Below the pieces are notes generated by a model that saw nothing but the letters and a program-made list of their open reading frames with translations, did no database searches and was not told the DNA's origin. A program made the position numbers and the translations under genes. From NCBI GenBank assembly GCA_002396805.1, contig DGYW01000018.1, positions 4,984-43,774 on the forward strand: 38,791 nucleotides of DNA. Direction: 5' to 3'. Source of the DNA: Firmicutes bacterium UBA4996. Its GTDB lineage: Bacteria; Bacillota; Limnochordia; Darwinibacteriales; Darwinibacteriaceae. Below, in pieces: positions 1 through 7,978 of this stretch; positions within the stretch are counted from its first letter, which is position 1; every line of letters starts with the position of its first letter.

Positions 1-564
1 ACCTATGCTCCTCACTTTATTTCCACAGTAGTCTTAGTAGGAATGATCATTGCATTTCTAGACCCTTCCAAGGGTATCGTGAATAACTTTCTCGGCATGT
101 TTGGTATTGCCCCTATTTCGTTCATGACAGAGCCCCGCTGGTTTAAATCCATCTATGTGTGGTCTGGTCAATGGCAAAACTTAGGGTGGAACGCCATCAT
201 TTACCTAGCGGCTTTAGCCGGGGTAGATCCCCAATTACATGAATCAGCTAAGATTGACGGAGCGACCCGTCTACAGAGAATTTGGCATATTAATATCCCC
301 AGCATTCTCCCGACCATTGTTATTCTGCTCATTCTAAGCATGGGTAGTATGCTTTCAATCGGTTTTGAAAAGATTTTACTGATGCAAAACCCCTTAAACC
401 TTGACTCATCCCAAGTCATTCAAACCTATGTGTACGAGGCTGGCCTCTTACACGGTCAATACGCCTACTCAACAGCAATTGGCCTATTTAACTCTGTAGC
501 GAATCTGATCATTCTGCTCTTCTTTAACCGGATCGCCCGACGTACCGGTACGAGCCTGTGGTAG
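1..564 (+). CDS. LplB-type sugar ABC transporter permease (5' partial)
   Basis: The reading frame is open from the first base of the window, so the true start lies upstream; 187 codons are visible. It is an inner-membrane permease of the MalF/LplB (binding-protein-dependent transport, family 1 sugar) type. Several hydrophobic segments are visible, and the cytoplasmic EAA loop that docks the ATPase reads HESAKIDGATRLQRIW, followed by the usual IPSILPTI. The gene runs directly into the second permease: its stop overlaps the next gene's AGGAGG ribosome binding site. With the downstream permease and binding protein it forms the typical LplB-YtcP-binding protein operon for complex carbohydrates. 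No ATPase gene is visible here; such systems often use a shared MsmX-like ATPase encoded elsewhere (family knowledge). The substrate cannot be told from sequence. Confidence 0.9.
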   Translation, partial: TYAPHFISTVVLVGMIIAFLDPSKGIVNNFLGMFGIAPISFMTEPRWFKSIYVWSGQWQNLGWNAIIYLAALAGVDPQLHESAKIDGATRLQRIWHINIPSILPTIVILLILSMGSMLSIGFEKILLMQNPLNLDSSQVIQTYVYEAGLLHGQYAYSTAIGLFNSVANLIILLFFNRIARRTGTSLW

Positions 565-575
565 GAGGATGTAAA

Positions 576-1472
576 ATGAAAACTAGATTAATTGACCCAG
601 ACAAAATCTTTGATGTTTTGAACAAGGTCTTCATCGTATTTTTGGTCTTAATCGTTCTGTATCCCTTGATCTATATTGTAAGTGCGTCCGTCAGTGAGCC
701 CTACTTTGTAAACTCTGGACAAATGTGGTTGCTTCCCAAAGGTTTTACTTTAGAAGGTTACCGCAGAATTTTCCAAAGTAAGGAACTGGTAATTGGCTAT
801 CGCAACACCATCATGTACACCTTATTGGGCACTTTCATTAACCTTGCAGTTACTTTACCTGCTGCCTACGCCCTCTCCCGCACTAATTTAGTGGGAAGAA
901 ACATCATCATGGGACTTTTCGTGTTCACCATGTTCTTTGATGGGGGCTTGATTCCTACCTATATGTTGGTAAGAGATCTCGGTTTAATCAATACAATCTG
1001 GTCTATGGTTTTGCCAGCAGCAGCCTCTATTTGGAACATTATTGTGACCATGACTTTCTTTAGAATGAACATTCCCCAAGGACTAGAAGAAGCAGCGGAG
1101 ATCGATGGGGCTAGCCATATTCGCATCTTCTTTCAGTTGATTTTGCCTCTCTCTGCTCCCATTATTGCCGTCATGGCTCTCTTTTATGGGGTAGGGCACT
1201 GGAACCAATATTTCGGAGCATTGATTTATCTGCAAGATCGGGCTCTATGGCCATTACAGCTGTTCTTACGGGAGATTCTCATTCAGCAAAAAATGATGAC
1301 CGAATTAATGCAACAGCGAGGAGTTGTGGAAGCTTTACAAGAACATGCACGGATCGCTGACATCATTAAGTATGCGGTAATGATCGTCTCTTCCGCACCC
1401 TTATTGATCGTCTATCCCTTCCTCCAACGCTTCTTCGTAAAGGGCATTATGATCGGTTCTATCAAGGAATAA
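576..1472 (+). CDS. YtcP-type sugar ABC transporter permease
   Basis: This encodes a 298-aa MalG/YtcP-type permease, the partner of the upstream LplB-type protein. I chose ATG 576 because an AGGAGG at 563-568 sits 7 bases before it; the frame is open slightly further, to a GTG at 558 inside the previous gene, but that lacks a suitable site. Six hydrophobic segments are apparent. The EAA loop reads LEEAAEIDGASHIRIF followed by LILPLSAPIIAV, as in carbohydrate permeases. The C-terminal KGIMIGSIKE ending is common in YtcP homologues. It is 11 bases from the upstream gene and 74 bases from the binding protein, so all three are probably one transcript. Confidence 0.93.
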   Translation: MKTRLIDPDKIFDVLNKVFIVFLVLIVLYPLIYIVSASVSEPYFVNSGQMWLLPKGFTLEGYRRIFQSKELVIGYRNTIMYTLLGTFINLAVTLPAAYALSRTNLVGRNIIMGLFVFTMFFDGGLIPTYMLVRDLGLINTIWSMVLPAAASIWNIIVTMTFFRMNIPQGLEEAAEIDGASHIRIFFQLILPLSAPIIAVMALFYGVGHWNQYFGALIYLQDRALWPLQLFLREILIQQKMMTELMQQRGVVEALQEHARIADIIKYAVMIVSSAPLLIVYPFLQRFFVKGIMIGSIKE

Positions 1473-1546
1473 AAGAAAGGGGAGATCTTAAACTCAAAGT
1501 TTTGTCTGTCGTCCAAGCGCTTTACAAACTAGAAAGGGGCACCTTC

Positions 1547-3103
1547 ATGAAAAAAAGAAAACTGTTTTCGCTTGTTATGACTGTCGTTCTGTGCGCACCC
1601 ATGTTCATTGGGGCACTCCCTGCACTAGCCAACTTCAATGAGACTGGTTACCCCATCGTTGATGAACCCATCACCCTGGAGATGATGGCTCGCCGTTCTC
1701 CCATTCAACCTGTCTGGGATGACATGGGCTTTTTCCAAGAAATGGAGAAGCTCACCAACATTCAGTTTAAGTTCCGCACCGCTGCTGGCACCGACTATAC
1801 CCAAGCTAAGCAACTGGCATTAGCTAGTATGGATCTTCCAGATCTTTTTTACGGTGGCGAGTTGACAGCTAATGAGGAAGCCGACTTCGGAGCACAAGGC
1901 ATCTTGATTCCCCTTGAGGGTCTCATCGACAAATATGCTCCTAACTTCAAGAAGTTAATCGAAGAAAATCCCGAGATCAAGGCTTCTATTACAGCTCCTG
2001 ATGGACACATCTATGCTTTACCAGGCATTGACCAGAACATTACCTCTAAGACCCCAATCATGTGGCTTAACGGTAAATGGTTGGAAGCTCTCGGAGCTGA
2101 CAAACCCCAAACCATGGATGAGTTCTATGAGTTACTCAAAGCCTTTAAAGAGAAGAATCCCGGTAATGTCGAGGAAGTAATCCCCCTCACAGCTGCCAAC
2201 GCTGCTGAACTCCGTCTGGGCCTCTTAGCTAACTTTGGTTTAGTTCAACAAGACGGTATCTACGTAGATGACAATGGTAAAGTCCAACTTGCCTGGACAC
2301 AACCAGAGTTCAAAGAATATCTCAAGTACATGAATCGTCTCTACGACGAACAGCTTTTAGACAACCAAATGTTTTCCCACACCTGGGAGCAATTTGTAGC
2401 TAAAGGTAAGCAAGTTGGGGTACTCTCCACTTGGCCCATCGTTATGGTTGGTTTCCACGATGTAACAGAAGCTATGAATTACCCTGTGCTACCACCCATG
2501 ACAAGTGCTACTAACCCCCAGAAATTGACGGTGGAAATGAGTGAAATTAAACGGGGACGTGCCGCGATTACCAGCAAGAACAAGTATCCAGAAGCAACCA
2601 TGCGTTGGATTGACTACGCTTATTCAGAAGAAGGTACCATTCTTGCCCGTCTAGGTATTGAAGGCAAGACCTTCGTCTGGAACGAAGACGGTCAATGGGT
2701 GCTCTTGGCTGATGAGGGCTTAAGCACAACTCAAACCAATGCCAAACATGCTCCAGGTGTAGGTACCAACGTACCAATGGTTTTAACCCGGGAGTTCTTT
2801 GAAAAAGAAGGTGGCAACCCCACCATTCTCGCAATCTACGAGTGGATTTTGGAAGACCTCATTCCTTACGCAAAACTTCCTTTCCCACTAGTATACTTCA
2901 CAGAAGATGAGATTGACGTAATTAATATGTACAAAATGGATATCGACACCTTCTTCCAGCAGATGGAAGCTAAGTTCATTACCGGTGCCGAATCCATCGA
3001 TGGTGGCTGGGACAAATATGTGAAGACTCTCAAGGGCATCGGTCTAGACGATTATCTTGAAGCTCACCAATCTGCCTACAATCGTTGGGCCAAAGCTCAA
3101 TAG
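1547..3103 (+). CDS. Extracellular sugar-binding protein of LplA/LipO type
   Basis: This is a 518-aa family 1 solute-binding protein for the adjacent permeases. It starts at ATG 1547, preceded by AAAGGGG; an earlier in-frame start at 1502 would put 15 non-signal residues ahead of the MKKRK leader. The N-terminus is a clear signal peptide, with basic MKKRK, a hydrophobic core and an ALPALA-N cleavage site. There is one Cys in the core (VVLC), but the residue before it is Leu, so it is not a lipobox. The protein is therefore predicted to be cleaved by signal peptidase I rather than lipid-anchored. That is unusual for a Gram-positive binding protein and fits a periplasm or another retention mechanism. 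The size and the repeated Trp/Tyr/Asp-rich segments resemble the long LplA-like binding proteins of Firmicutes. Confidence 0.88.
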   Translation: MKKRKLFSLVMTVVLCAPMFIGALPALANFNETGYPIVDEPITLEMMARRSPIQPVWDDMGFFQEMEKLTNIQFKFRTAAGTDYTQAKQLALASMDLPDLFYGGELTANEEADFGAQGILIPLEGLIDKYAPNFKKLIEENPEIKASITAPDGHIYALPGIDQNITSKTPIMWLNGKWLEALGADKPQTMDEFYELLKAFKEKNPGNVEEVIPLTAANAAELRLGLLANFGLVQQDGIYVDDNGKVQLAWTQPEFKEYLKYMNRLYDEQLLDNQMFSHTWEQFVAKGKQVGVLSTWPIVMVGFHDVTEAMNYPVLPPMTSATNPQKLTVEMSEIKRGRAAITSKNKYPEATMRWIDYAYSEEGTILARLGIEGKTFVWNEDGQWVLLADEGLSTTQTNAKHAPGVGTNVPMVLTREFFEKEGGNPTILAIYEWILEDLIPYAKLPFPLVYFTEDEIDVINMYKMDIDTFFQQMEAKFITGAESIDGGWDKYVKTLKGIGLDDYLEAHQSAYNRWAKAQ

Positions 3104-3111
3104 AATGGTCA

Positions 3112-3138
3112 AAGCCCGTGGGGTTCTCCCACGGGCTT
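3112..3138. terminator. Bidirectional hairpin between sugar operon and dps
   Basis: A perfect 11-bp stem (AAGCCCGTGGG at 3112-3122 pairing with 3128-3138) closes a 5-base loop. It lies between the convergent binding-protein gene and dps. The following T-tract is weak on both strands, so termination may depend on the stem strength. Confidence 0.75.
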
Positions 3139-3151
3139 GTTCCATCTTATA

Positions 3152-3619
3152 CTATTTAGAGAAAGCGTCTAGCATCCACATCGTCTTCTCGTATTCGGCT
3201 AAGGAACCGATCATCAGATCAACACTCACTTCATCCCCAGCCTCTTGAGCTACCTCAATTCCACTACGCAGTGCGTTAACCAGTACCCCATAGTCGGCTA
3301 GTAACTGCTTTGCTACCTCATTACCCCGTACTGCTACACTATCTGCTTCCTGTAATCTGGCCTTTTTCAGATATGCAGCCATAGAAGCGGATGGACGATG
3401 TCCAATCATCAAGATACGTTCGGCAACTTCATCAATCTCTTCAGCAACGCCATCATACAATTCCTCGAGCTTCGCGTGAATTGCAAAAAACTCATGACCT
3501 TCTATGTTCCAATGGTAATTGTGTAGTTTAGTATATAGAACATGCAGATCAGCGAGGTATAAGTCAAGATGCTCAGCGACCTTTTTTGTTCCTTCCTTCG
3601 ATAATCCAATCTTGTTCAT
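3152..3619 (-). CDS. dps: Dps family ferritin-like DNA-protection protein
   Basis: This encodes a 155-aa Dps, the usual length. Dps proteins form dodecamers that oxidise Fe(II), often with hydrogen peroxide, and store the iron, protecting DNA. The intersubunit ferroxidase ligands are all present with canonical spacing: His36 (in YHWN), His48, Asp63 and Glu67 (in the AER motif). The start ATG at 3619 has a GAGGAGG site a few bases upstream. The gene is monocistronic, ends at the shared hairpin at 3112-3138, and has its own near-consensus promoter overlapped by a Fur/PerR-like palindrome, which fits peroxide- or iron-responsive control. It lacks the long Lys-rich N-terminal tail that E. coli Dps uses to bind DNA, so it may act mainly by removing iron and peroxide (inference). 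Confidence 0.95.
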   Translation of the reverse strand: MNKIGLSKEGTKKVAEHLDLYLADLHVLYTKLHNYHWNIEGHEFFAIHAKLEELYDGVAEEIDEVAERILMIGHRPSASMAAYLKKARLQEADSVAVRGNEVAKQLLADYGVLVNALRSGIEVAQEAGDEVSVDLMIGSLAEYEKTMWMLDAFSK

Positions 3620-3671
3620 GATTATGCCTCCTCATTATGCTATCCCCCAGTGGGGATCCGTTTGTGTTGGC

Positions 3672-3703
3672 TTAATAATAACATTTATCATTAAGCATGT
3701 CAA
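3672..3703 (-). promoter_or_regulatory. dps promoter with overlapping Fur/PerR-like operator
   Basis: On the minus strand a TTGACA -35 box (3698-3703) is followed by a 17-base spacer and a TATTAT -10 box (3675-3680), close to the sigma-A consensus. A 23-bp AT-rich inverted repeat at 3672-3694 spans the spacer and -10; 9 of its 11 base pairs match, and it resembles the TGATAATNATTATCA class of Fur-family boxes. A repressor bound here would block RNA polymerase directly. The start codon is 53 bases downstream of the palindrome. The regulator (PerR, Fur or other) is inferred from the box shape and the target gene. Confidence 0.75.
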
Positions 3704-3736
3704 GGCTAATCAGGAATTCTCTTCTCTAGTCCTGAA

Positions 3737-5350
3737 CTACCAAGTTGCAATGGTACCATCAATTCTGGTCTCTGTGCCACCAATGTAGACCTGATTATCT
3801 GTACGAAGTATAATCTGACCCCGACCATATCCCGTATTCTGCGCGGTGACAGTCACTTCATGGCCCTGCTCGACGAGCTCTTCCACAACTTCAGGGGGGA
3901 GAGTGTCCTCCACATCTACTCGTTTATCTTGCTTCCACTGCCATCTGGGGGCATCCAAAGCTGCTTGGGGATTGTGGGCAAAATCGATCAGGTTCATCAC
4001 TACTTGCACATGGCCTTGCGGTTGCATGAAACCACCCATAACACCAAAGGGACCTAGCGGTTTACCATTTTGAGTAAGAAAGCCAGGGATGATAGTGTGA
4101 TACGGCCGTTTACCCGGTGCTAGGCAATTATGATGCTGGGGGTCAATACTAAAATTATGCCCACGATTGTGCAGGGCGATACCCGTTTGGGGCACCACTA
4201 AGCCCGAACCAAAACCCATATAGTTACTTTGAATCAGAGATACCATATTCCCAGTACTATCAGCAGTTGCCAAGTACACTGTACCACCATCTTGCTCCCT
4301 GGTGGGAAGCGGTTGTAGGGCCTTTGTACCTATACGTTTTCGCTGTTCTTCTGCCCATCCATCTGACAATAGCTCTTCTACCGCAACCTTCATATGCAAT
4401 GGATCCGTTATATAACGAGTGGCATCTTCAAAGGCTAACTTAATGGCCTCGATCTGCCGGTGATAGGTGAGGACCGCATCTTTTTCGGTGAACTCAAAAC
4501 CCTGCAGGATATTGAGGGCCATGAGAGCCACCATTCCCTGACCATTAGGTGGCAGTTCCCATACTTCGTAACCCCTATAGCTGGTGCTTAAAGGTTGCAC
4601 CCATTCTACTTTATAAGTGGCCAGATCTTCACCACAAATATAGCCGCCAAATTGCCTAGAAAAAGAGTCGATCCTTTCCGCAAGCGGTCCCCGGTAAAAG
4701 GCGTCGCCTTCCGTTTCAGCAATTAACCTCAGAGTCTCGGCATGATCAGGTAATCTTACCACTTCACCGGGCAGGGGTGCTCTACCATGGGGAGCGAAAG
4801 TATCAAACCACGAGCCGAACTCTTCCCCTTTTAGATTTTTGTAGTAAACTTCGCACGCACGTTGCCAACCCTTACCAAGTAGCGGAGAGACTGGATAGCC
4901 TTCTTGTGCATACCCAATAGCTGGTGCTAAGACTTCATCGAAAGGTAGTCTCCCAAATCGCCTAGAAAGAGCCACCCAACCTGCTACTGCCCCTGGAACA
5001 TTCACAGGCATAAAACCGTATTTGGGAATCTCTTGGAAACCCCGTTTGTGTAGCCCTTTGATAGAAATGCCTTGGGGTGCTGGACCACTGGCATTCAAGC
5101 CGTAAAGTTGACCGTCAAAGGAGACAATTGCGAAGGCGTCGCCACCAATTCCATTGGCGGTTGGTTCACACACCGTTAAACAAGCAGCTGCAGCAATAGC
5201 CGCATCAATAGCATTTCCACCTTTTTTCAACATGTCTAAGCCAGCTTGGGCTGCAAAAACATTGGAAGTGGCTACCATCCCCCTAGTACTATAGCTCGGA
5301 GTACGCATAGATGAATAAGAACAATCTAAGCCACTAAAGTTTAGACCCAC
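3737..5350 (-). CDS. ggt: Gamma-glutamyltransferase-like Ntn hydrolase, cytoplasmic type
   Basis: This is a 537-aa proenzyme of the gamma-glutamyltranspeptidase family, which cleaves or transfers gamma-glutamyl groups from glutathione-like compounds after autocleavage. The predicted autocleavage site and catalytic nucleophile is Thr357 in DGGTVYLATAD, which starts the small subunit. The downstream SLIQSNYMGFGSG and LHNRGHNF segments fit the small-subunit core, and GGNAIDAAIAAA is the family's N-terminal signature. I chose GTG 5350 because AAGGAGG lies 8 bases upstream and overlaps the stop of the MATE gene; the longer frame to 5431 runs inside MATE. No signal peptide is present, so it resembles the intracellular YwrD-like branch rather than secreted Ggt. 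It is translationally close to the MATE exporter, which suggests a joint role in handling a gamma-glutamyl compound, but the substrate is unknown. Confidence 0.9.
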   Translation of the reverse strand: MGLNFSGLDCSYSSMRTPSYSTRGMVATSNVFAAQAGLDMLKKGGNAIDAAIAAAACLTVCEPTANGIGGDAFAIVSFDGQLYGLNASGPAPQGISIKGLHKRGFQEIPKYGFMPVNVPGAVAGWVALSRRFGRLPFDEVLAPAIGYAQEGYPVSPLLGKGWQRACEVYYKNLKGEEFGSWFDTFAPHGRAPLPGEVVRLPDHAETLRLIAETEGDAFYRGPLAERIDSFSRQFGGYICGEDLATYKVEWVQPLSTSYRGYEVWELPPNGQGMVALMALNILQGFEFTEKDAVLTYHRQIEAIKLAFEDATRYITDPLHMKVAVEELLSDGWAEEQRKRIGTKALQPLPTREQDGGTVYLATADSTGNMVSLIQSNYMGFGSGLVVPQTGIALHNRGHNFSIDPQHHNCLAPGKRPYHTIIPGFLTQNGKPLGPFGVMGGFMQPQGHVQVVMNLIDFAHNPQAALDAPRWQWKQDKRVDVEDTLPPEVVEELVEQGHEVTVTAQNTGYGRGQIILRTDNQVYIGGTETRIDGTIATW

Positions 5351-5363
5351 AAATTTCGCCTCC

Positions 5364-6731
5364 TTAGGCAGAGAGTTCTCGTAAACTGCCCATCTCTGGA
5401 TGAGTTCGTAAATACCCGAGATGCCAAGCACTTAAGACCAAGCCCTTAAAAATGCTGGAAATACTGATAGCCCACCACACACCATCGAGGCCCAGAGAGG
5501 TGGTAGAAAGAATGAGAGCCATAGGAATTCGTAGCAGATTGAAGCCGATGCCCACGATGGAGGGTGGAAAGGTCTTACCGTGACCGATGAAGGCGCCAGC
5601 AGTAACAATCTCGATACACATAAAGAGTTGGGACACGCCTAGAATTCTCAAATACACCACACCATGGGCAATAGCTTCTTGTTCGGGAATAAACAAGGAA
5701 AAGAGGGGTCTGGCTCCAAAAATCAACAAGAAAGTGGCAAAAAGTCCTAGGATGGACACAATACCCAAGCCAACAAAATACCCTTTGGACACCCGTTCCC
5801 ACTTTTTTGCTCCGTAATTCTGCCCGATAAAGGCACTCATGGCCGTTTGGAAGCCACCAGCGGTCATCCAGGAAATTGACTCAATTTGGGAGCCTACCTG
5901 CTGAACAGCAATGGGCAACGGACCCCATTGAGCCAAGATACGGGCGATAGCCATGGCGATGAGGGTGAAAAAGCCTGACTGCAAGGCAACAGGGAAGCCT
6001 AAGTTCACGATGCGTTTGAGATGGGGCCGATCTGGCTTGCTCCTCAAATTTAACCCCGCAAAAAGTTCGGGTCGCTTCTTCGCCTCCCAGACAAAGACCA
6101 AGGTAACTATGAGCTGCGCTATGACTGTGGCGATAGCTGCACCGGCGGTTCCCAGTCGCGGAATGGGTCCTAGGCCGAAGATTAAAAGGGGATCCAAAAT
6201 AATGTTCATCACCAAACCGATTACATTAATCCTGAAAGGTGTTGTGCTATCACCAGAACCATTGAAAATGGCAGTAAAAATCGGATTGATCGCGAAAAAT
6301 ACCATCCCCAAAGAGACTATTACCAAATAAGTTCGAGCTGCACTTTCAATGCTTTCTCCTAAGCGATAAAAGCCCACTAACGGGTGGCGAAAAATAATTA
6401 GGCCAATACCATAGAGTACTGATAACAGTACAATTAATTGTAAGCTGTGGCGGATATAACTCTTGGCGTCAGCTATATCTTTGCGCCCAATAGCCTGAGC
6501 TACCCCTACTTCAGCACCGACTTTCGGAATCAAAATGATGGCATTAGCTAACCATGTGAAAAAACCAGCGGTGCCCACCGCCGCTACTGCACCAGAGCCC
6601 ACCCTGCCTACCCAGATCATGTCGGTGAGATTGTAAGCCATTTGTACAAAGGACGTAGCAATGATGGGTATGGCAAGTCTCGTTAAGGCTTGCAATATGC
6701 TTCCTTGCGTTAAGTCATATGTTCTGGACAT
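5364..6731 (-). CDS. MATE family multidrug/metabolite efflux pump
   Basis: This is a 455-aa inner-membrane antiporter of the MATE/NorM-DinF superfamily, with about twelve hydrophobic segments in two similar halves. The start of the first half (GSILQALTRLAIPIIATSF, then NLTDMIWVGRVG) matches the family's TM1 and loop signature, and GQNYGAKKWERV is the typical loop after TM7. I prefer ATG 6731 (MSRTYDL); an upstream ATG at 6752 has no ribosome binding site, while GAGGGAG lies 12 bases before 6731, so the start is only moderately sure. It is the first gene of a two-gene unit with gamma-glutamyltransferase, 13 bases apart. MATE pumps use sodium or proton gradients; the exported compound cannot be told. 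Confidence 0.93.
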   Translation of the reverse strand: MSRTYDLTQGSILQALTRLAIPIIATSFVQMAYNLTDMIWVGRVGSGAVAAVGTAGFFTWLANAIILIPKVGAEVGVAQAIGRKDIADAKSYIRHSLQLIVLLSVLYGIGLIIFRHPLVGFYRLGESIESAARTYLVIVSLGMVFFAINPIFTAIFNGSGDSTTPFRINVIGLVMNIILDPLLIFGLGPIPRLGTAGAAIATVIAQLIVTLVFVWEAKKRPELFAGLNLRSKPDRPHLKRIVNLGFPVALQSGFFTLIAMAIARILAQWGPLPIAVQQVGSQIESISWMTAGGFQTAMSAFIGQNYGAKKWERVSKGYFVGLGIVSILGLFATFLLIFGARPLFSLFIPEQEAIAHGVVYLRILGVSQLFMCIEIVTAGAFIGHGKTFPPSIVGIGFNLLRIPMALILSTTSLGLDGVWWAISISSIFKGLVLSAWHLGYLRTHPEMGSLRELSA

Positions 6732-7097
6732 CCTACATCTGTGCTCCCTCATTCATTTTTCGTGATGATATTTTCTATAATAGCATATTTTCACCCTGCA
6801 GTACCCCTTTCCCTACACCAAAGTTCAATGATTAATTTCAATATGAAATATTGTGATTTTTTTAACTATTTTGCAGGATAATGGGAGTTTCCATTTAATA
6901 ACAGAAATAGCGGCTTTAAATACGAAGAGGTCTTTTCTTTTTCACTCTATCTGTGGATAAAATAACGGAGGGAGGGTACGTAAGGAACGATGCCATCGCC
7001 CGATCGAAAATGCTCCATCTACTTGAGACAAAGAGAGTAGACCCTACCCACTTGACCACACAACCTTTACTTTTATCGAAGTGAAAGGATGATTTAG
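6732..7097. other. Divergent intergenic region between MATE and SDR genes
   Basis: No coding sequence is convincing in these 366 bases. For the MATE gene, an extended -10 (TGCTATTAT on the minus strand, 6777-6785) is the best promoter candidate; no good -35 accompanies it. Two overlapping perfect palindromes occur at 6835-6849 (ATTTCA, ATA, TGAAAT) and 6839-6853 (CAATAT, GAA, ATATTG) in an AT-rich stretch. They could be an operator for a MarR/TetR-like regulator of the exporter, which is speculative. No clear promoter for the SDR gene was found. Confidence 0.35.
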
Positions 7098-7838
7098 ATG
7101 GCCAGACTGAGAGGAAAAACCACCCTGATCACTGGAGGAGCTAGGGGTCTAGGAGCCGAAATTACCAGACTGTTCCTTGCTGAAGGAGCCCAAGTAATGG
7201 TTACGGACATCTTAGAAGAGGAAGGAAAAAAGCTAGTTAGCGACCTAGGTTATAAACCTAAGTTTCTAAAGCAAGATGTCACCAAAGAAGCAGACTGGAA
7301 AGAGGCTGTGACTGTGACAGAGGTGGCCTTTGGACCCATCGACGTTTTGGTTAACAACGCGGGTGTAGTACTTTATAACTCTATCGAGAACATGTCCCTC
7401 GATGATTACCTTTGGGTAGTGAATGTCAATCAAGTGTCTGTTTTTTTGGGTATGAAATACGTGTTACCATCTATGAAAAAGGCCAATGGGGGCTCTATCG
7501 TGAACATTTCTTCCATCACCGGATTTAAGGGTGGTCCAGGTGGCGCAGCTTACAGCAGTTCCAAGTTTGCTATACGCGGACTGACCCAATCCGCCGCCCT
7601 AGAATTTGCCCCCCTCAACGTTCGAGTCAACTCCATTCACCCAGGCGCCATCGATACCCCCATGTTGGTGCAAGAAGATACTAAGGATGCGGTCGCGGAG
7701 TTTGCCAAGACTATTCCGCTCGGACGTATTGCCCAACCACGGGAGATCGCGCAGTTAGCTCTATTTCTAGCCTCCGATGAGGCAAGCTATTGCACCGGCT
7801 CGGAATTTGTTGTTGATGGGGGTAGTTTAATCAAGTAG
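7098..7838 (+). CDS. Short-chain dehydrogenase/reductase (classical SDR)
   Basis: This is a 246-aa NAD(P)(H)-dependent oxidoreductase of the classical SDR family, at the usual length. The Rossmann cofactor motif TGGARGLG is at residues 12-19, NNAG at 86-89, the catalytic Ser at 138/139 (NISS) and the YSSSK pair at Tyr152/Lys156. HPGAIDTPM and the C-terminal TGSEFVVDGG are typical of FabG/hydroxysteroid-dehydrogenase-like members. Asp37 at the end of the second strand predicts preference for NAD(H) over NADP(H). An AAAGGA site precedes ATG 7098. The gene is followed by a strong terminator, so it is probably transcribed alone. The substrate is unknown; homologues act on secondary alcohols, ketones, steroids or beta-ketoacyl compounds. 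Confidence 0.92.
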   Translation: MARLRGKTTLITGGARGLGAEITRLFLAEGAQVMVTDILEEEGKKLVSDLGYKPKFLKQDVTKEADWKEAVTVTEVAFGPIDVLVNNAGVVLYNSIENMSLDDYLWVVNVNQVSVFLGMKYVLPSMKKANGGSIVNISSITGFKGGPGGAAYSSSKFAIRGLTQSAALEFAPLNVRVNSIHPGAIDTPMLVQEDTKDAVAEFAKTIPLGRIAQPREIAQLALFLASDEASYCTGSEFVVDGGSLIK

Positions 7839-7865
7839 CGACACAGTAGTCTAGCGGTCACAGAC

Positions 7866-7906
7866 AGCCCGAAACCATTTATCTTCAGTGGTTTTGGGCT
7901 ATTTTT
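7866..7906 (+). terminator. Rho-independent terminator after SDR gene
   Basis: A 12-bp stem (AGCCCGAAACCA at 7866-7877 pairing with 7889-7900, one G-T wobble) with an 11-base loop is followed directly by ATTTTT. Confidence 0.88.
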
Positions 7907-7978
7907 ATGACAAATGGCTAACACCCGATTGTTCTCAGTAACGCTTCGGTATAAAATAGATTCAGGGGGATGATCAAA

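Noticed and set aside
1507..1530. Imperfect inverted repeat before the sugar-binding-protein gene
   Set aside because: The arms are short and bulged and the loop is long; too weak to call an attenuator.
5953..6330. 125-codon open frame on the plus strand inside the MATE gene
   Set aside because: Antisense to the MATE coding sequence; no ribosome binding site or recognisable motif.
7052..7079. TTGACC-16-TATCGA resembling a promoter before the SDR gene
   Set aside because: The predicted transcription start would fall within the ribosome binding site at 7084-7089, so the mRNA could not be translated normally.
7929..7957. TTGTTC-17-TAAAAT before the beta-lactamase-like gene
   Set aside because: The start of transcription would fall at about 7964, right on the ribosome binding site; too close to call.
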